Below are positions 45,601 through 58,485 of a stretch of DNA of 64,000 nucleotides, one piece after another (position 1 is the stretch's first letter; every line of letters starts with the position of its first letter). Source of the DNA: Leptidea sinapis (taxonomy: Eukaryota > Arthropoda > Insecta > Lepidoptera > Pieridae); assembly GCF_905404315.1 (NCBI RefSeq), contig NC_066311.1, positions 1,178,001 to 1,242,000 on the forward strand, written 5' to 3'. Made by a program: the position numbers and the translations under genes. Below the pieces are notes generated by a model, which saw only the letters and a program-made list of their open reading frames with translations, did no database searches and was not told where the DNA came from.

Positions 45601-46384
45601 CGACCTCAATGCTTTTCCCCATACCAAAAGAGCCTAAATAAGTTGTGCACTTCAAAAAATAGTATTGATATTTCTGTGAATAAATTGATTCGAAGTACAA
45701 CAATATTTTGGGAAATATTGAAGACGAAATATAATTTATGTTCATCGTACACTTCGTCCTGTGTTAAGTGCAGTCTTGTACTGTCACAAAGAAACAAGGC
45801 ATTGTACATCATAATATTTTGGTAACACGAGAATGGGTCACCCGCGTCTCATTCACAACGAGAATGATGACTACAACATACGTACGTAGGTACATCGCTG
45901 ACTCATGACATTACTCACACTGTGAAATACTTAAAACAAATTAAATTTTACGTCTTTGTTTTATAAATTGTGATCATATTATAGTACTTATATAAAAATA
46001 CGCACTACCATTTACGGTTTAACGAAATTAATTTGTATTTTACTTCAACAGATAAATAATGATGTTTCTGTGGCGATGAATAATAATTATAAAAATGAGA
46101 TTTGTTTAAATTGATGTTTTTTTTTTTAAAAAAAAGATGGTAGTGCAACCTATGATTATTTTAATATAGGTATTATGACTGGCTGATCCAACAAACGTTT
46201 TTCCAACATGACAATGGATACTTATGAGCGGAAGTAGGTGACTTTCCATTAAATCCGTTCTTAGATGACCTCTACTCGGCGAAAGAAATATTCTTACCAA
46301 ATTTTAAGTATCTATGCCTTATCGTCCCAGAGATATCGTGATAAGTCAATAAATAGGTGGAAATCTGTAAAATATACATATATT
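42646..46384. other. Inferred ANKS1 intron 1, no gene seen
   Basis: AT-rich with A-runs near 44270-44310. Frames at 43086 and 45589-45825 have no recognisable domain. GATCAGTCACCACCGCCGCC near 43520 may be a tiny LINE-tail relic. Confidence 0.4.
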
Positions 46385-46574
46385 CGTTCCACATAACCTT
46401 GATAGATATTTGCAGGTTTTCTCACGGTATTTTCACCGTAAGAGTATCGAAGAGTCCCTTCTTCTCTCCCGGATGAGATGCAGCAATCTTTTATATATGT
46501 ACATAAGAAGGGACACTCTTCGGTGAAAATACCGTGAGCAAACCTGCATATACCCACCAAGGTTATGTGGAACG
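46385..46574. repeat. 190-bp long inverted repeat
   Basis: The left arm CGTTCCACATAACCTTGATA...GCAGGTTTTCTCACGGTATT pairs with the right arm AATACCGTGAGCAAACCTGC...AAGGTTATGTGGAACG. The arms are about 75 bp and diverged at scattered positions. The central part includes a second palindrome, AAGAGTCCCTTCTT against AAGAAGGGACACTCTT. Confidence 0.85.
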
Positions 46575-47739
46575 TTGGCCAACTCGCATTATTGCAGCTT
46601 AATTATTTTGGCTTAACTACAAGTTCTGAAGAATCAGACGGTAATTACGTTGCGTGACCACAAAGGCCACAGAATAGACATCAAGAAGAAGGCAGCTGAG
46701 GTCTGAAGAAGTTCTGGATCTGAATTTTCGATTTGCTTGTAGTTTTTGACGTTCAATAAGTGACAAGACAAAGACAACGAAATGGAGAGTTGAAAAAAAA
46801 CATATTTCAATAAAACACTTTTTAAAGGATTTAAAACGCGTGTAATTTTAACTGTGTTTTACATTAAATTTTGGGTATAGTATATTTTTATTATAATGTT
46901 GTGTTATGACTGTGGTTGACAGGAGTCGAGTTGTCTATGTGGTTATAGAATTGGAGGCGTAATTTCAAGAGAAACAATTTCAAATCTGACTTCGTTTATT
47001 AATTTTCTAGAATCTGATCAACGATGTACTGTAGTCCAGGGATGAATCAATAAAGGCAAGGAAATATGTCTGTATCGCGGTTAGAAAGGTTTTTGAATTG
47101 TAATTAAATACTTTAAATATCTTTATTTTGATGCAGATTTCTCTCTTGCATCTGATTTAGTGCAGTTTATGTTTATGTGATTCGTTTAATGTGATGTGAT
47201 ACATTATGCTTATGAAATAAAAAAAAACCTGTGCGTTAATTGTCATTCTGTACATAATATTTAATAATTATATACGTTTTGTTTTGATTAAATACAAATT
47301 CAAATTTGTTTATACAATAAATATGAGGCTGCACTTAAATTGTGGTTGCCGTAGATGGTGCACAAAGGAGGTTCGATGACTTTAGAGAAGTTTGTTTTCA
47401 TTATACCGCAAGTCACGATATCTACAAGGTTGTGGGACTCTGAAGGGATAGTTGAATAATTACTCGAATTCAGTTAGGGAAGAAATATTACAATTAATTC
47501 AACAAAATTACGTATCATATTTTGATATATTTATGTAGTCCTGGTCCATTGTAAAAAAACGAATTCCTGGATTACAAATGTGTTCTAAATTATGTTTTAA
47601 ATAACAGTTTGATAAACGTACAAATATGGAAAGACCTTATGTAGTACTAGTAGTAGTTTACTTTTAGAATATTAAGTACACTAAGGATTTTGGATGGAGT
47701 GAAATTATTAATTGAATTGCGAACTTCTTTACATGCCCT

Positions 47740-47890
47740 GGATACATTATTTTGTGACTAAGGAAGGCTGTGTTTTTTAATCACAACTTCGGAAAAGGAT
47801 GAGCTTTAATGAGAATAATTGGCAAGAAACTCATTGCCACTCGTTTAAATAGACATTTAGAGCTCCATATTTAACTTTTTTTTTATTAAC
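47740..47890 (+). repeat. LINE 3' UTR-like repeat H (copy 1)
   Basis: AACTTCGGAAAAGGATGAGC, then GGCAAGAAACTCATTGCCAC. It shares these blocks with 61425-61535; a weaker relative is at 49650-49860 (GTTCGGAAAAAGTTGAGCCC). Confidence 0.6.
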
Positions 47891-48110
47891 TGTATGTAAT
47901 GACATGCAACAAAATACTAAAAATTCAAACATAACCAACACAAGTATGATAAAAAAATACTTTAGTTAAATAAAAAACCACAATGACAATCAAGTAAAGT
48001 AGAAGCTTATCTACTTCTAATCTACAAACAATGTAAATAATTAAAAGTATAAAATAAACAGAGTTTCCGGTGACATGATATCCAGTCAACACAATTAGCG
48101 CCCGTTCACA

Positions 48111-48281
48111 ATGAAATATATAAAAAATGCATATATATTTATTTTAATTGTATTTTTGTATTGTCTCGAAACCGGACACAGAAGCAATGGAAACGCGCTA
48201 ATATGTCGTTGCACCGGGGCACCTGCTAACCTTGCACCAACGTATTCGTCTCCACTGCCTTCTAAGGCGTTCTTAGAGTGA
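48111..48281 (+). CDS. Possible small secreted peptide precursor (56 aa)
   Basis: Seen: an ATG with A at -3, followed by 56 codons and TGA. The N-terminus has a basic start (MKYIKN) and a hydrophobic run, AYIFILIVFLYCL, typical of a signal peptide. The rest is about 35 residues, polar and more GC-rich than its flanks, with a Cys-Arg-Cys motif (ALICRCTGAPANLAPTYSS) and the end SKAFLE. The last codons overlap a possible GT donor (GTGATA), so more coding sequence could follow by splicing. I do not recognise the peptide. The GC-rich part could instead be a fragment of a repeat, because the opposite strand is also open for 64 codons. Confidence 0.3.
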   Translation: MKYIKNAYIFILIVFLYCLETGHRSNGNALICRCTGAPANLAPTYSSPLPSKAFLE

Positions 48282-48999
48282 TATAACACATTAACCGGAT
48301 AAGATAAATATCTCCTCGAAATACTATTGCGGAAATGGTGAAAAGGTTAAAGTTTTAAAAGATAAAAAAATTATTGCATACCTATAATAAAGGTCGATCA
48401 TTTGTTGTAATTTTACCATAATAACTTTTTAAGATATAGCAGAGAAAAATTTACTTCTTTAATCGTTTGGTGCCGAATTAAGTCAACTGTCATTTATCTG
48501 ACATACTTGACATTGTCAAAAAGATTGAAACAATGATTGAATTGCAAATGAGATGCAGATGTATGCAGTGTGAGATTTTAGATTAGAAGAGTGTGGTCCA
48601 AAGGTTTTCTTTACGTTTAATAACTATTTATTTAATTTATTAAATATGAAATTCATTGAGATTTATCGACCAAAGACTACCTGTATAATACTTTGGTAGG
48701 CTCCTTTCATTTGAAAGCGGAGAGAAACTCTAACCACGATGATCAGAACATCTCTATGTATCACACATCCGAGGAATTAATCAGGGTAAGCAGCCGAATG
48801 TTATCACCGACCGCAACGACAAAATGAAAATTGTTTCCTAGATCACTATGATGTGTCGCCATCACGACAACGGTTCTTATGGCACCTTGCTTTTTCTTGT
48901 GGGGTACATAAGCAATTGCCATCGTACTGCGATAAGTTGAAACACTTTAACTTTTAAAAGTCTTTCTGTTCGACGACAAATGCTAGATCTAATATTTTT

Positions 49000-49497
49000 A
49001 TACAAAATAATTAGAAAGCAGCTCGACAGTCCATCAGTCGTGCACTCCATCAGCTTACGAGTTCCCCGCCGAGTACCAAGGCGTGCGCAGGTCGGAGCTG
49101 GCCTGTTCCATCAGCCATTTGCCAAAACTAACCTTAAGCAATTTTCTCCCATACCACGTCTATCAAGAACTTATAACTCCATCTGTGGTGAAGTAGATAT
49201 TTTTAAAGATTCTTCACCTGCTTTTAAAAAAAAATAATACGAGATTGTTAGGCGCCAAAATATGATCAATATTCTTCTTCTTCCTTTGTTTTTCCTTCTT
49301 TTCAAATTTGTATCTTGATTTTATAATTTTTGCTTTATTTTATATAATTGTTTTCTTGGTGTCACGGAAGCAAAGGCTGTGCATGTTGTGACACCTTAAT
49401 TTGTTGTACATTCAACTCATTATTTGTTAATATTTGATATATTTTAAGCGTATTAGAATGTAACAACTACTGGTTGTCCTATAAATAAATAAATCAC
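49000..49497 (+). repeat. LINE 3' end with AAAT-type tail
   Basis: Coding remnant with SRTYNSICGEVDIFKDS, then a long U-rich 3' UTR with ACGGAAGCAAAGGCTGTGCA, ending in ATAAATAAATAAATC. The R-x-YN...G.VDIF end is typical of several insect LINE proteins. Confidence 0.55.
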
Positions 49498-49864
49498 CAT
49501 CACCAGCCATTCGTTTTGGTCTTCCATTAATAAAATCATCGACCTGCTGCAGTATTTCCGCTTCTTTCGCACTTCAAAGGCCTGAATCACTTGAACCCTG
49601 GTATTGCGGATATCCATGGCTGTTTCTCACTCTTCAAAAGCCAAAGTCAAATATATTTGATTCAATTAAGCTTAAACTAAGCGTTTTTGATTGGTCACTA
49701 TAAATAATTATTTTAAATTACTGAGTCTAACATATGTTCGGAAAAAGTTGAGCCCGTGAGAAGAACATACAAGCCACTCTTTTCACTTTACAACGTCATA
49801 AATATCAAATATTTCATAAGAAGTAATAAACAATAGATTGTATAAACTAATATAATTTATCGTA

Positions 49865-52064
49865 TATTGAATGCATCAACCTTTAGAGCTTGATTTCATT
49901 GTTTATGTAAGGATGCTTCTTGAACATGGTCATGATTACTACCAGGTTAGCCTATAGCCGTTTCCCCTCTACTATTAAAAATAAATGCAGGGTCTAGGTA
50001 TACCCAGATCGATAGTGAGTCGACATACAATCACGTTTTGCCCTTCATAACAGGTAGTTATATAAACAGTGAAATCCTTCACACAAGTTATCACAGACTC
50101 AGTAGTTAGATTCGTGTTGCTAATAGGCCACGCCTGTATTCACTAACGAATCGCTTCCGTGACCTCACCTCCATTGTGTGTTATCTATTAGGCAATTCAT
50201 AATTACTATAGCTACAGAGTAGGAACAGTAAGGTTGTTGTGTATTTTTTGCATTGTTTTTGTATATTATCAATACCTATAAGTATATAATGCACAAAGAC
50301 GGCATTGGAAATTTTAGTCCTGAGCAACCACAATAGGTGCAGATTAATATAATATATCGTTGGAAAGGTCTGGATGATTAAAGCTTAAAATCGTTGAGAT
50401 TGGGTTTCTAGGTGGTTGGAATCAAAAGCTATTCAGGTTCAAGCATTTCCCATAGAACTACATTGAAATCAAATCAAATCCAGTTATAATGGAGACTTAC
50501 AAATATGTGCCTTTGTTTGTAAACAAAGAATCATCTGTTGTAACTTCCGAACATGAATTTTCCCAGAAAAAATAAGCATATCAGTGAAATCTATATCGTA
50601 ATACTGGGCATCCTTTTTGATTTCCTTGGAGCATGTTTTTGAACCGGCAGGAGATACGCGAGAGACGAGCCGGTCGTTACTAGTATCTTCATAACGCTCT
50701 ACCCCGCTTTACTGTCATAGCCTCATATCATATAACAGAGGATCTAATTAATTACTAATTGTTTCTGCAACATAATCCGCTGTTTTCCACGCAATGCTGT
50801 CCTTCAATTATTGCTAGGTCACATTAAAAAAAAATATCTTAAGATCTTGTAAATTCATTTCAGAATGTTGCTCGAGAGAAAGCTTCATGTTTATAAGCAA
50901 TTAGATTCTGATTCTAGTGTGTTCCTGGAACGTGATACGGGAACAAATTGATCGACAAAATTGATTCATGACCTCCGTTGCTGATAACTCTATTAAATTC
51001 ATTAAAACAAATTTATATTTGCACGACAAATATTGTATGACAATTATTGGTGGATTGTGTCTAACAAAATGATAACAGTTGCTTAGGAAATGTTTAAGCT
51101 AATTTCGACCTTCTTGTTTATTATGACTGTAGAAAAATGACATTAGGGTGGAGCACGATTCAATTTTGTCGAGAGTTCGGAAATTCTAATATTGTATTTT
51201 ATGGATACATAAAAGATAAATAAGACGCTTGGTTGTCCAGTAGCCCTATTGAAATTCAGTCAAAGCAATAGCTCCAGCACAAACTGAAGAAGCCTGTACA
51301 TGAAAAGGTACCATAGAGTCGTCGCAAGTCGAGGCTCACACCAGCGCCCTTCCTCGTACCCAAACCACTAGGCTCATGCTACCGAGACGCTTACCATCGC
51401 CACGGGCAATACTATATTGGTATAAAATAGCTGGTATATTAAGCAGCAGGACTCTGGCATGACGACAGATACACCCTGCCGATGATAGGATACCCTGCGA
51501 CGTCTTAAAGCTACATCGGCATTATAACTTTTATTTCACGATAAGTCTTTTTTCTTCAACATGATAAAATTATACAGAACAGACACTGCGCTAAATACTA
51601 AATCATCACTGCAATTTTATTCTCTGTTATTTAATTGCAATCCAAAATTCCGACAGGGCGATATAAGTATTACACGAGCAATCGGATAGTTTAAACACAA
51701 TTCATTACTTTTTTTTAGTTGAAATTGAAACTCTATTTCACATGGAATAACGTATAAAATACCAAATAACTTCGACGAGTTCATTTCAAAGAAATTATTA
51801 TTTTCTGGTCATTATGAATTCTTAATTCGGTAATGTTATTGCTGATTCGAAGTTTAATACAGTGATATAGAATGGATATGAATTCTTTTCTTATTATGGT
51901 TAATACTTTCACTGTGTTCAAATAAGCTATTTGATACAGCAAAGGTAGTAGAGAGAGAGAAAGGTAGAGAGAGAGAGTGTAGAGAGGCTTAACAGCAAAT
52001 GAGCGTAGACCTTTATGGAAATAACTCAAATTAAAAAATCATAAAATAAAAAAAATATGCATAC
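49865..52064. other. Inferred ANKS1 intron 1, near exon 1
   Basis: AT-rich. AGGATGCTTCTTGAACATGG (49911) recurs at 9688 as AGGATGCTTCGTGAACATGG, so both belong to one unidentified repeat. No exon seen. Confidence 0.4.
51948..51988. repeat. GA-rich microsatellite
   Basis: Interrupted (GA)n tract, TAGAGAGAGAGAAAGGTAGA and onward. It lies about 80 bases past the donor of ANKS1 exon 1, in intron 1. The Ser/Leu-rich minus-strand frame at 51781 is an artefact of it. Confidence 0.85.
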
Positions 52065-52200
52065 CCATTTGGCCCTCCTTGCTCTCGTAGTCGGGAATTG
52101 TAAGGCCGGTCACCAAATACTGTGACGGTGTAAACTTCTCACTGAATATCATTTTATTTACAACATTTCGGTTCTACACATATTCACTGTTGTCACAATA
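52065..52200 (-). CDS. ANKS1: ANKS1-like exon 1: alternative first coding exon (inferred)
   Basis: The coding part runs from the ATG at 52152 down to 52065, 29 codons plus one base. The peptide starts MIFSEKFTPSQYLVTG and ends with KEGQM. A TAG lies in frame 24 bases upstream of the ATG, so this is a translation start rather than an internal ankyrin exon. The donor is GTATGC. A pyrimidine-rich tract ending in CTGCAG precedes 52200, which suggests a spliced 5' UTR with an upstream non-coding exon. The phase-1 end fits the phase-1 start of the exon at 32169 and makes a glycine codon at the junction. Known: vertebrate ANKS1B uses internal promoters to make short AIDA-1 isoforms without ankyrin repeats. 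Inference: this exon does the same job here. It could instead belong to an unrelated gene. Confidence 0.5.
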
Positions 52201-52204
52201 CTGC

Positions 52205-53494
52205 AGGGACAAAATAAATATAAATGTAAAAAAAAATAAAAGGATAAATTTAAATTAAAACATCAAGTATTCACTTATAAGAATGACAGCGGTTTGTTTC
52301 TCACAAAATCTGATAATATGACAAAACAAATTCCAAAAAAAATTGACTTAAATGCTATATTTCATTTTGTAACGTCTTCGGTTATATTCACGACTTTAAA
52401 TCGAAAGAACAATACAATTGCTTTGAAGCGCAAAAAATTTGCACCAATTCACGTTTGAAGAAAGTGTAACTATTTCTCCAAACAATTTAAAACAAGAACT
52501 AACGTAGAGTGTGCATAGAGTTGACTGTATTTTATTGGGAACTCTTAATTATTATGATACCTAATATATTATAATCTAAAGCTTTAAAAATTATCTATTC
52601 TGTTATGCTTCAACTAACATTCATTATCAATCATATAGTTTCTTTATATTTGATTTGATTGATCACACAAATTCTCTGAATAATATATGAATCTGAATTC
52701 CATAGGCTTAATACAGAAAGAGTGTAAGCCACAAAAAAAAAACAAAATATAGTCTGTGGTGTCGTATAAAACACCCACACGTTTATGCCGCGGCCGAGTC
52801 CTTGCATAGTAAAGCAAAAACAATAAAGCTATCGACCGCGAGTTCACCGTTCGAGAATAGAACTATTCTAAATTTAAACGGGGCGCTTGTGATGAGCCAC
52901 CGTAATTTCTTGTCTGTAATTGAATTTATTTTTAAATTTCGAATCCTGGCCTGTCACGATCAAGGTCGAATATTAACGTTGAAATTATTGTGTAATTTAC
53001 TAGTTTGATCTAGTTACATAAATATAAATTTTGAGAGTTTATCTTTCACTAAAACAACAATTTTTATACCCTACAAATGTTATGTAAGTTAAATATAGCC
53101 TCAGCCACAAAAAATACCCGGATTCATGTCAGTTTTATGGCAAAAGAAACATCTGGCTATATATTTAATTTATGTGACGATTTGTTGACACTAAAACTCG
53201 AAATGTTTCCATTGTTGGTCTACAATGACAAACATTGTATTTTTTGCTCTACCAAATTGGGAGTTTTAAACATTGAGGAACAATAGAATGATTGTAGATA
53301 TTTTGCGTCTGGTAATATAACCATTTTTGTAAAGCTAATTAAGTTGCTACAAAGTAGGAGTATTGAATTATTTTCGAGTAGTTTTGCTATTACTTGGGTC
53401 ACGCTTTTATGAACAGGTACCACGGCACTTTTTTCTGTCACTAATGCTAGCATTATTGTTTCGTTTTACAGATGCCTTAGCAACTAAAAATTTT
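52205..53494. other. Region upstream of the inferred first exon
   Basis: Should contain a promoter or non-coding first exon if the short isoform is real, but I can point to no convincing core promoter. The 69-codon plus frame at 53077 (FMAKETSGYIFNLCDDLLTL) looks somewhat protein-like but is unassigned. Confidence 0.3.
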
Positions 53495-53590
53495 GATTCT
53501 TCAAGAATTCTAAGCGCCAATTGTTAGGGCGTATCACTTACTATCAAGTGTAAGTTTTGCCCGCCTCATCGCTTTTTGTCATAAAAATAA
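53495..53590 (+). repeat. Decayed family A 3' end
   Basis: AAGAATTCTAAGCGCCAATTG, then GGGCGTATCACTTACTATCA and CGCCTCATCG, ending in an A-rich tail. Confidence 0.5.
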
Positions 53591-54197
53591 ACTATTTATG
53601 ATAAATACTAAATGCAACTCCAATTTATAAGTTTCTACTTTCAACGATATTGTAACTAAGTACAATATAATTCTTATTATTTCTTACACTCATTTTGATT
53701 TAAATTTATCGTTGGTTAGGTCTACAAAAATCATTTTCAAAATTGGCTCCCACTTTAAAATTCATGTTTTTAATAAGATAGTTTACTAGATCATTTATGT
53801 TGAATAGCCCTCGAATATTATTAGTTTCAAGTAAATAAAAATCACCTGAATCTATATGCTTATTTTTTTTTTTTTTATTTTTTTATCTCTTCTATAATTT
53901 GTCTTTAAGATCTATAATTATTATATGAGCAAAAGATATAAGGACTCAGTTTTATTACTAAATTGATAAATAACAAAAAACTTTATCCTGTTTAATAAAT
54001 GAGGTTACCATTTCCGTCGATTATCTATCTACTACTTTTTTGCATGATTTTATATCTCCTTATCGCATGTCGGTAAGTAAGGACATACAGACGAGGCAAT
54101 GTCAACATATTCGCTTTTATCGAATCTCAAGATAATAAGAAAAAAAATGTATTAGAATTGTAAAATACGAAAAAATCTTTGAACAGTCATATACATA

Positions 54198-54338
54198 AGA
54201 TGTTAAGTCTCATTTGCCCAGTCATTTCACTAGTTACGGCGCCCTTCAGAGCGACACACAATAATACTTACACATTACTGCTTCACGGCAGAAAAAAGTG
54301 CCGGTATGGTATAAAGAAGCCTTCCGCTGGTGGTAAGT
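54198..54338 (-). repeat. Family A 5' half
   Basis: Reverse piece from AAGATGTTAAGTCTCATTTG to CCTTCCGCTGG. Confidence 0.8.
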
Positions 54339-56995
54339 TAAGCCGGGCCCACATATAACAAACAACAGCGGAAAAAATGGTATCTTAATGAGAAGGGAAA
54401 GTCTTTGAGATGACAGTCCTTCGCTGTTCTTCTTGCATTTGGACAAGACCATATCATTTATTATATTCATGCTATCATATGCTTGTAAAACGTAGGTACC
54501 TACCTGCCTTATAGTCAGAAGTGTGACCTTATTTCAATATGACATGGTAATATGACAATCATGTGATAAGTCTAAATAAAGTTTGATATTCGATGAATTT
54601 AAAACAAAATATATTTGATATTGCAATTTGTAATTGTTTATCAGAAGTGCAAGTTAATTCAGTTTTCCTGATTATAGTAAGTATATCTGTAGTCAAATCT
54701 GAAAACGAAGGCAATTAATCTATTAATAAACACATCTTTAAATAGAGAACATGAATATCTCAACCGCAAGGGATTCTTAAAGTATTTACCCTGTTGACGT
54801 ACATATTATTGACATTAACGACCAACTAAGATTGATCCTTCGCTATTACTCCAGTACTGAAAACCTTGTTTGGCAGTAAATTGGTTCAGCGTGTGTATTT
54901 AAGAGAATAAATTTCCGAACCAATACCACAAGACATTCTAGTTAACAGAACGTGACAAACATGCATTGTGTGGATTTAAATGATGGAAATAAGCTCACGA
55001 ATTTTAAATATCGAACGTATCTTTGCCGCTCGAAGACTATAATTACTAATAAGAAAAAGCCAAATTTAAAGTAAAGCCAAAAACCAACATTTTTGGCTTC
55101 TAAAAGTTTGTTCCCAGTAGATAAGTTGAAATTTCAAGTTATAAATATAAATATAGCTAGAAATTTCATTTTTATGATTCTTACAGTAAAAGTTGAAAAT
55201 GTAAGAGGGAAGGTTTTTTGTCTTTGATAAGATACAAATTCAGAAAGTTTTCATCATGTCAAAAACATAATCGTATATTAGATATTTTCTTAACAAAAAC
55301 TTACATTAATGTTTTCCGTAAAACTTTTTAAACAGTAAAATGGAACACACTTGAAACACAGACATGAACACAACAACTAAACAAATAACTAGTTAATCAT
55401 AACGCAACCATAGACAGTCCTATACCAACAGCGATAGGCATCGATAAGAGGACATAAACAAACTGTCAACGTGACACGGGTGTTCTTGACCTTTCACTAA
55501 ACATACAGCTGCTTATTTATATTAAATACATCACTCTGTCATATGGGTAACATAGACTTTATAACTCATGGTTAATCTCTTTCTACATAAGCAATAATCT
55601 GATATGATCAAAATATGGTTGAATCTTTTTTGATCTAAACTAATTTAACCAATGAATTTTGAAAAATATAACTTTTTCTGTAGATGATGATTGTCACAGC
55701 CACGTTAATTAATTTGTGACATCTATGAATGAAAAATAATTTCTATGAACGTTTGTTAACATTCTACAACTGTACAGTGAAAAGAGTTTTTATAAAAATA
55801 TGTCCCTCAGCTAGGTGTTTACTAGGTATGGTACCGTTTGGCATAGGACTACTTCAACTGTCAGCACCGAGTTCTTCCGCAACCCTTGTACAATATGTCC
55901 AAAATGTCCAAATTATCCAAAAGTCAACCGTATATCATCCTCCCATCTCATATTTGGTTATGGCCTCTTTGGCATTATTGTCCATAGGATACGAAATCAT
56001 ATCTTGTTTAGTGTAACAAGAAATTGTAAAAAAACACGTTAAAAAAAGAACATGTCACCTTCAGTGTTTGATAATTGTGCAAAGTTTACTACAATCCGAC
56101 GTTTTCAAGTGGATGAAAATCAATCATACCGTCAAGTTATCTATAATAATCAAGAAGTAGACGAAATATATTACATCTCATACTACACGATTAAGATACC
56201 GGAGTTTCCTTGGAATGATTGCATCACATCCCAAAACTCTCAATCTTTCTTTAGCGGCCTTTAATCTAAATTCTCATAAACATAAATATTTCAGCTCATT
56301 TAATTACAATACTTTCGACTCTAAAGACAACTTGAAGATAAACAAAAAGAACTTTACAAACATAATAAAATGTTGCCACGCTTAATTAGTAAGCGTTTTC
56401 TTTTAGAAAGTTTTGTATGTTAGCTTTTTTTGTAATATTTAGGGTTGGCAAAGTACGTAAAAAACATACGTATAATAAATTGTCTTTATGAAGTGATTTA
56501 TTTAGTTACAAATTTAAAACAAAACTCTTTGTTTAAAAATATTCTTTATAGAACTTGCTAGTTTACGTAAAATAATTAAATGTTTAACTTAAATTTCGTC
56601 ATAATGTAATTTTTTCTGTATTTGGTAAATGATGTGTACAATTATAATTGGATCTCAGGATTATAAAAATATGCTGTAATTGTTAGTAGATTATAGTTTT
56701 ATCTTGTTATCTGTTATTGTACCTATTTGTAAATAAATAAATAAATAAAAGCATAAAGTTTTCTTCAATGACGAAAGTGACTTCTAAAACAACACTAAGA
56801 AGGGAATTCCGAAAATTTAATGTTAACCGATTCCGTTCACACGATATTTTCCAAGTAGGGGGAGTAGAAGTAGGTAGAGCTTAGAGGAGGTAGTCAGGGT
56901 AAAACCGAACCGGTATTATGTCAATATGAGAAATTCCGGGTGCGTCACGTTATATGCCATTCCATAACCGTGCGTTTTATTAGAAAATTTTAGAC
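54339..56995. other. No supported gene
   Basis: AT-rich. Frames at 55729-56264 are open but carry no known domain. A TAAATAAATAAATAAATAAAA tract near 56730 is a LINE-type tail. Confidence 0.4.
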
Positions 56996-57170
56996 ATGCA
57001 TCGACAGTTTGTGAAATTATCCACTGGTTCCTGTATTCCCGAACCTATACGACTTAGGAACCTTCAAGTTCAGAGCTTACACGCATTACAAAGGCTGGTA
57101 ACGCATCTCTTAACCTATATATCTTCACTTAGGTACGAAACTTGCCCGTTTGCTCCCTATTATATTTGGA
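56996..57170 (+). repeat. Tail of a second jockey-type LINE
   Basis: GTGAAATTATCCACTGGTTCC, ACGACTTAGGAACCTTCAAG and CTTGCCCGTTTGCTCCCTA align block by block with 40068-40262. Confidence 0.7.
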
Positions 57171-58485
57171 AATACAAAATTTCATACAGGTGCTTGCTTC
57201 TGGTGAGGATTATATCAGCGTTTTTCAAAAGTAAGTGGTAAGCCTATTCTTGTTTAGCTATGTATTGCATATTTATTTAATAAAAACGAAGTAATTGATA
57301 TATGATTGTTATTAAAACATCTATTTAAATCATAATAAATATTTAAGTATTAAAAGTTGTAATACATAACGAATTTTCTGAAATCAGGTTTGAATGAAAT
57401 AATAATATTATTGTAATTCCGCATAGAAGTATTTACCTATCAGGAATAACCGTAATATTGTATATTTATTATGAAATTGTTTGAAAGCAATCTAATCTTA
57501 TTACGGAACAAATTGAAAGAAAAATTGTTGCAATTTCAATTGAATTAGATTGAAACGAAAAAATCATTACGTGCAAATAACTGTAACTTGAGTATTATTA
57601 TTGCTTGTGGACGAAATTCATTCGCAACTTAACTTGATATTATTATTCTATTGAATATAACAATCAACTCATAGACTTTATAACAAAGTACTTCTAATAT
57701 CTAAATATTCGCAAGGCAAACAATCCACTCAACCAGCTCACGTTGGCGGGCGCAATTTACCGAATTCTTATTGGTCAATTAATCGCTTTATGGATTTATA
57801 TCCTACATGTCTCATTGAATTCGCGATCTATATTACTAATATTTATACAAAAAAAAAAATAAGAAAATCTAACTATTTTGTACTGGGAGTATAATTTTTA
57901 CTGTATTTAAAAGGGTGCTAAAGGTTCCTTTAATTGGTTTTAGCGAGTTCGCACGTTTTTGCTGTGGTTCGACCATACCGAGCACAAATAAGTCAATACA
58001 TTTATTGTGCCCCTTTCATTCCCCATTTCACTTGCCTTTTGTAAAACCTTAAATCAAGTACATATTATTTTACATATCCAGGTATGTAAAGACCTCAAAA
58101 CCTAGGTCAAACAACAACTATAAGATTCATTCAACTATAGTACCTATTACGTAGGTAATAAAATATGTGCATCGATAATAAAACATAACAGTACTGTAGT
58201 GCATGTATTAAGGTCTCTATTTGAATACTGCGAGGCATCTAGGATGATAAGCATTGAGAGACAGGAAGTAGTGGCTTCTGTGACGCGTTAATTATGAAGG
58301 AATCCAGCGAGGGGCGGCGGGAATGTTAATTACATCGCTCGTTATAATTGCTGATTTGTTTCTGGTAATAGCAGTATTTTCGTGGTACTTTGGCCGTGTG
58401 AAACTTATTGGTCTACTTATGTGACTTTGTATTGACGATACCTTCGAAAGTATACACTTAGAATGTATTAGCGTATAGATGACCA
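57171..58485. other. No gene or repeat recognised
   Basis: AT-rich intergenic DNA. Nothing supportable. Confidence 0.45.

Larger units (their letters stand above)
8763..52200 (-). other. ANKS1: ANKS1-like gene locus (nine exons, SAM-SAM-PTB part)
   Basis: Seen: nine minus-strand exons (52065-52200, 32012-32169, 30438-30551, 23033-23269, 22353-22733, 14256-14537, 13561-13719, 10207-10344, 8763-9068) with AG acceptors and GT donors. From the ATG at 52152 they join into one frame of 621 codons including the stop. Domain order is a linker, SAM1 (about residues 171-235), SAM2 (about 249-306), a proline-rich linker, and PTB (about 402-545). Known: this SAM-SAM-PTB order is characteristic of ANKS1A/ANKS1B (Odin/AIDA-1), cytoplasmic and synaptic adaptors in receptor tyrosine kinase and Eph signalling. 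Every intron from exon 2 onward is phase 0. Introns range from 299 bp to about 19.9 kb. The ankyrin-repeat exons of the long isoform are not in the window. Exons 2-9 are near certain; exon 1 is inferred. Confidence 0.9.

Noticed and set aside
55729..56264. Three consecutive plus-strand frames as a gene
   Set aside because: The frames overlap in different phases, have AT-driven composition, and show no domain or splice evidence.
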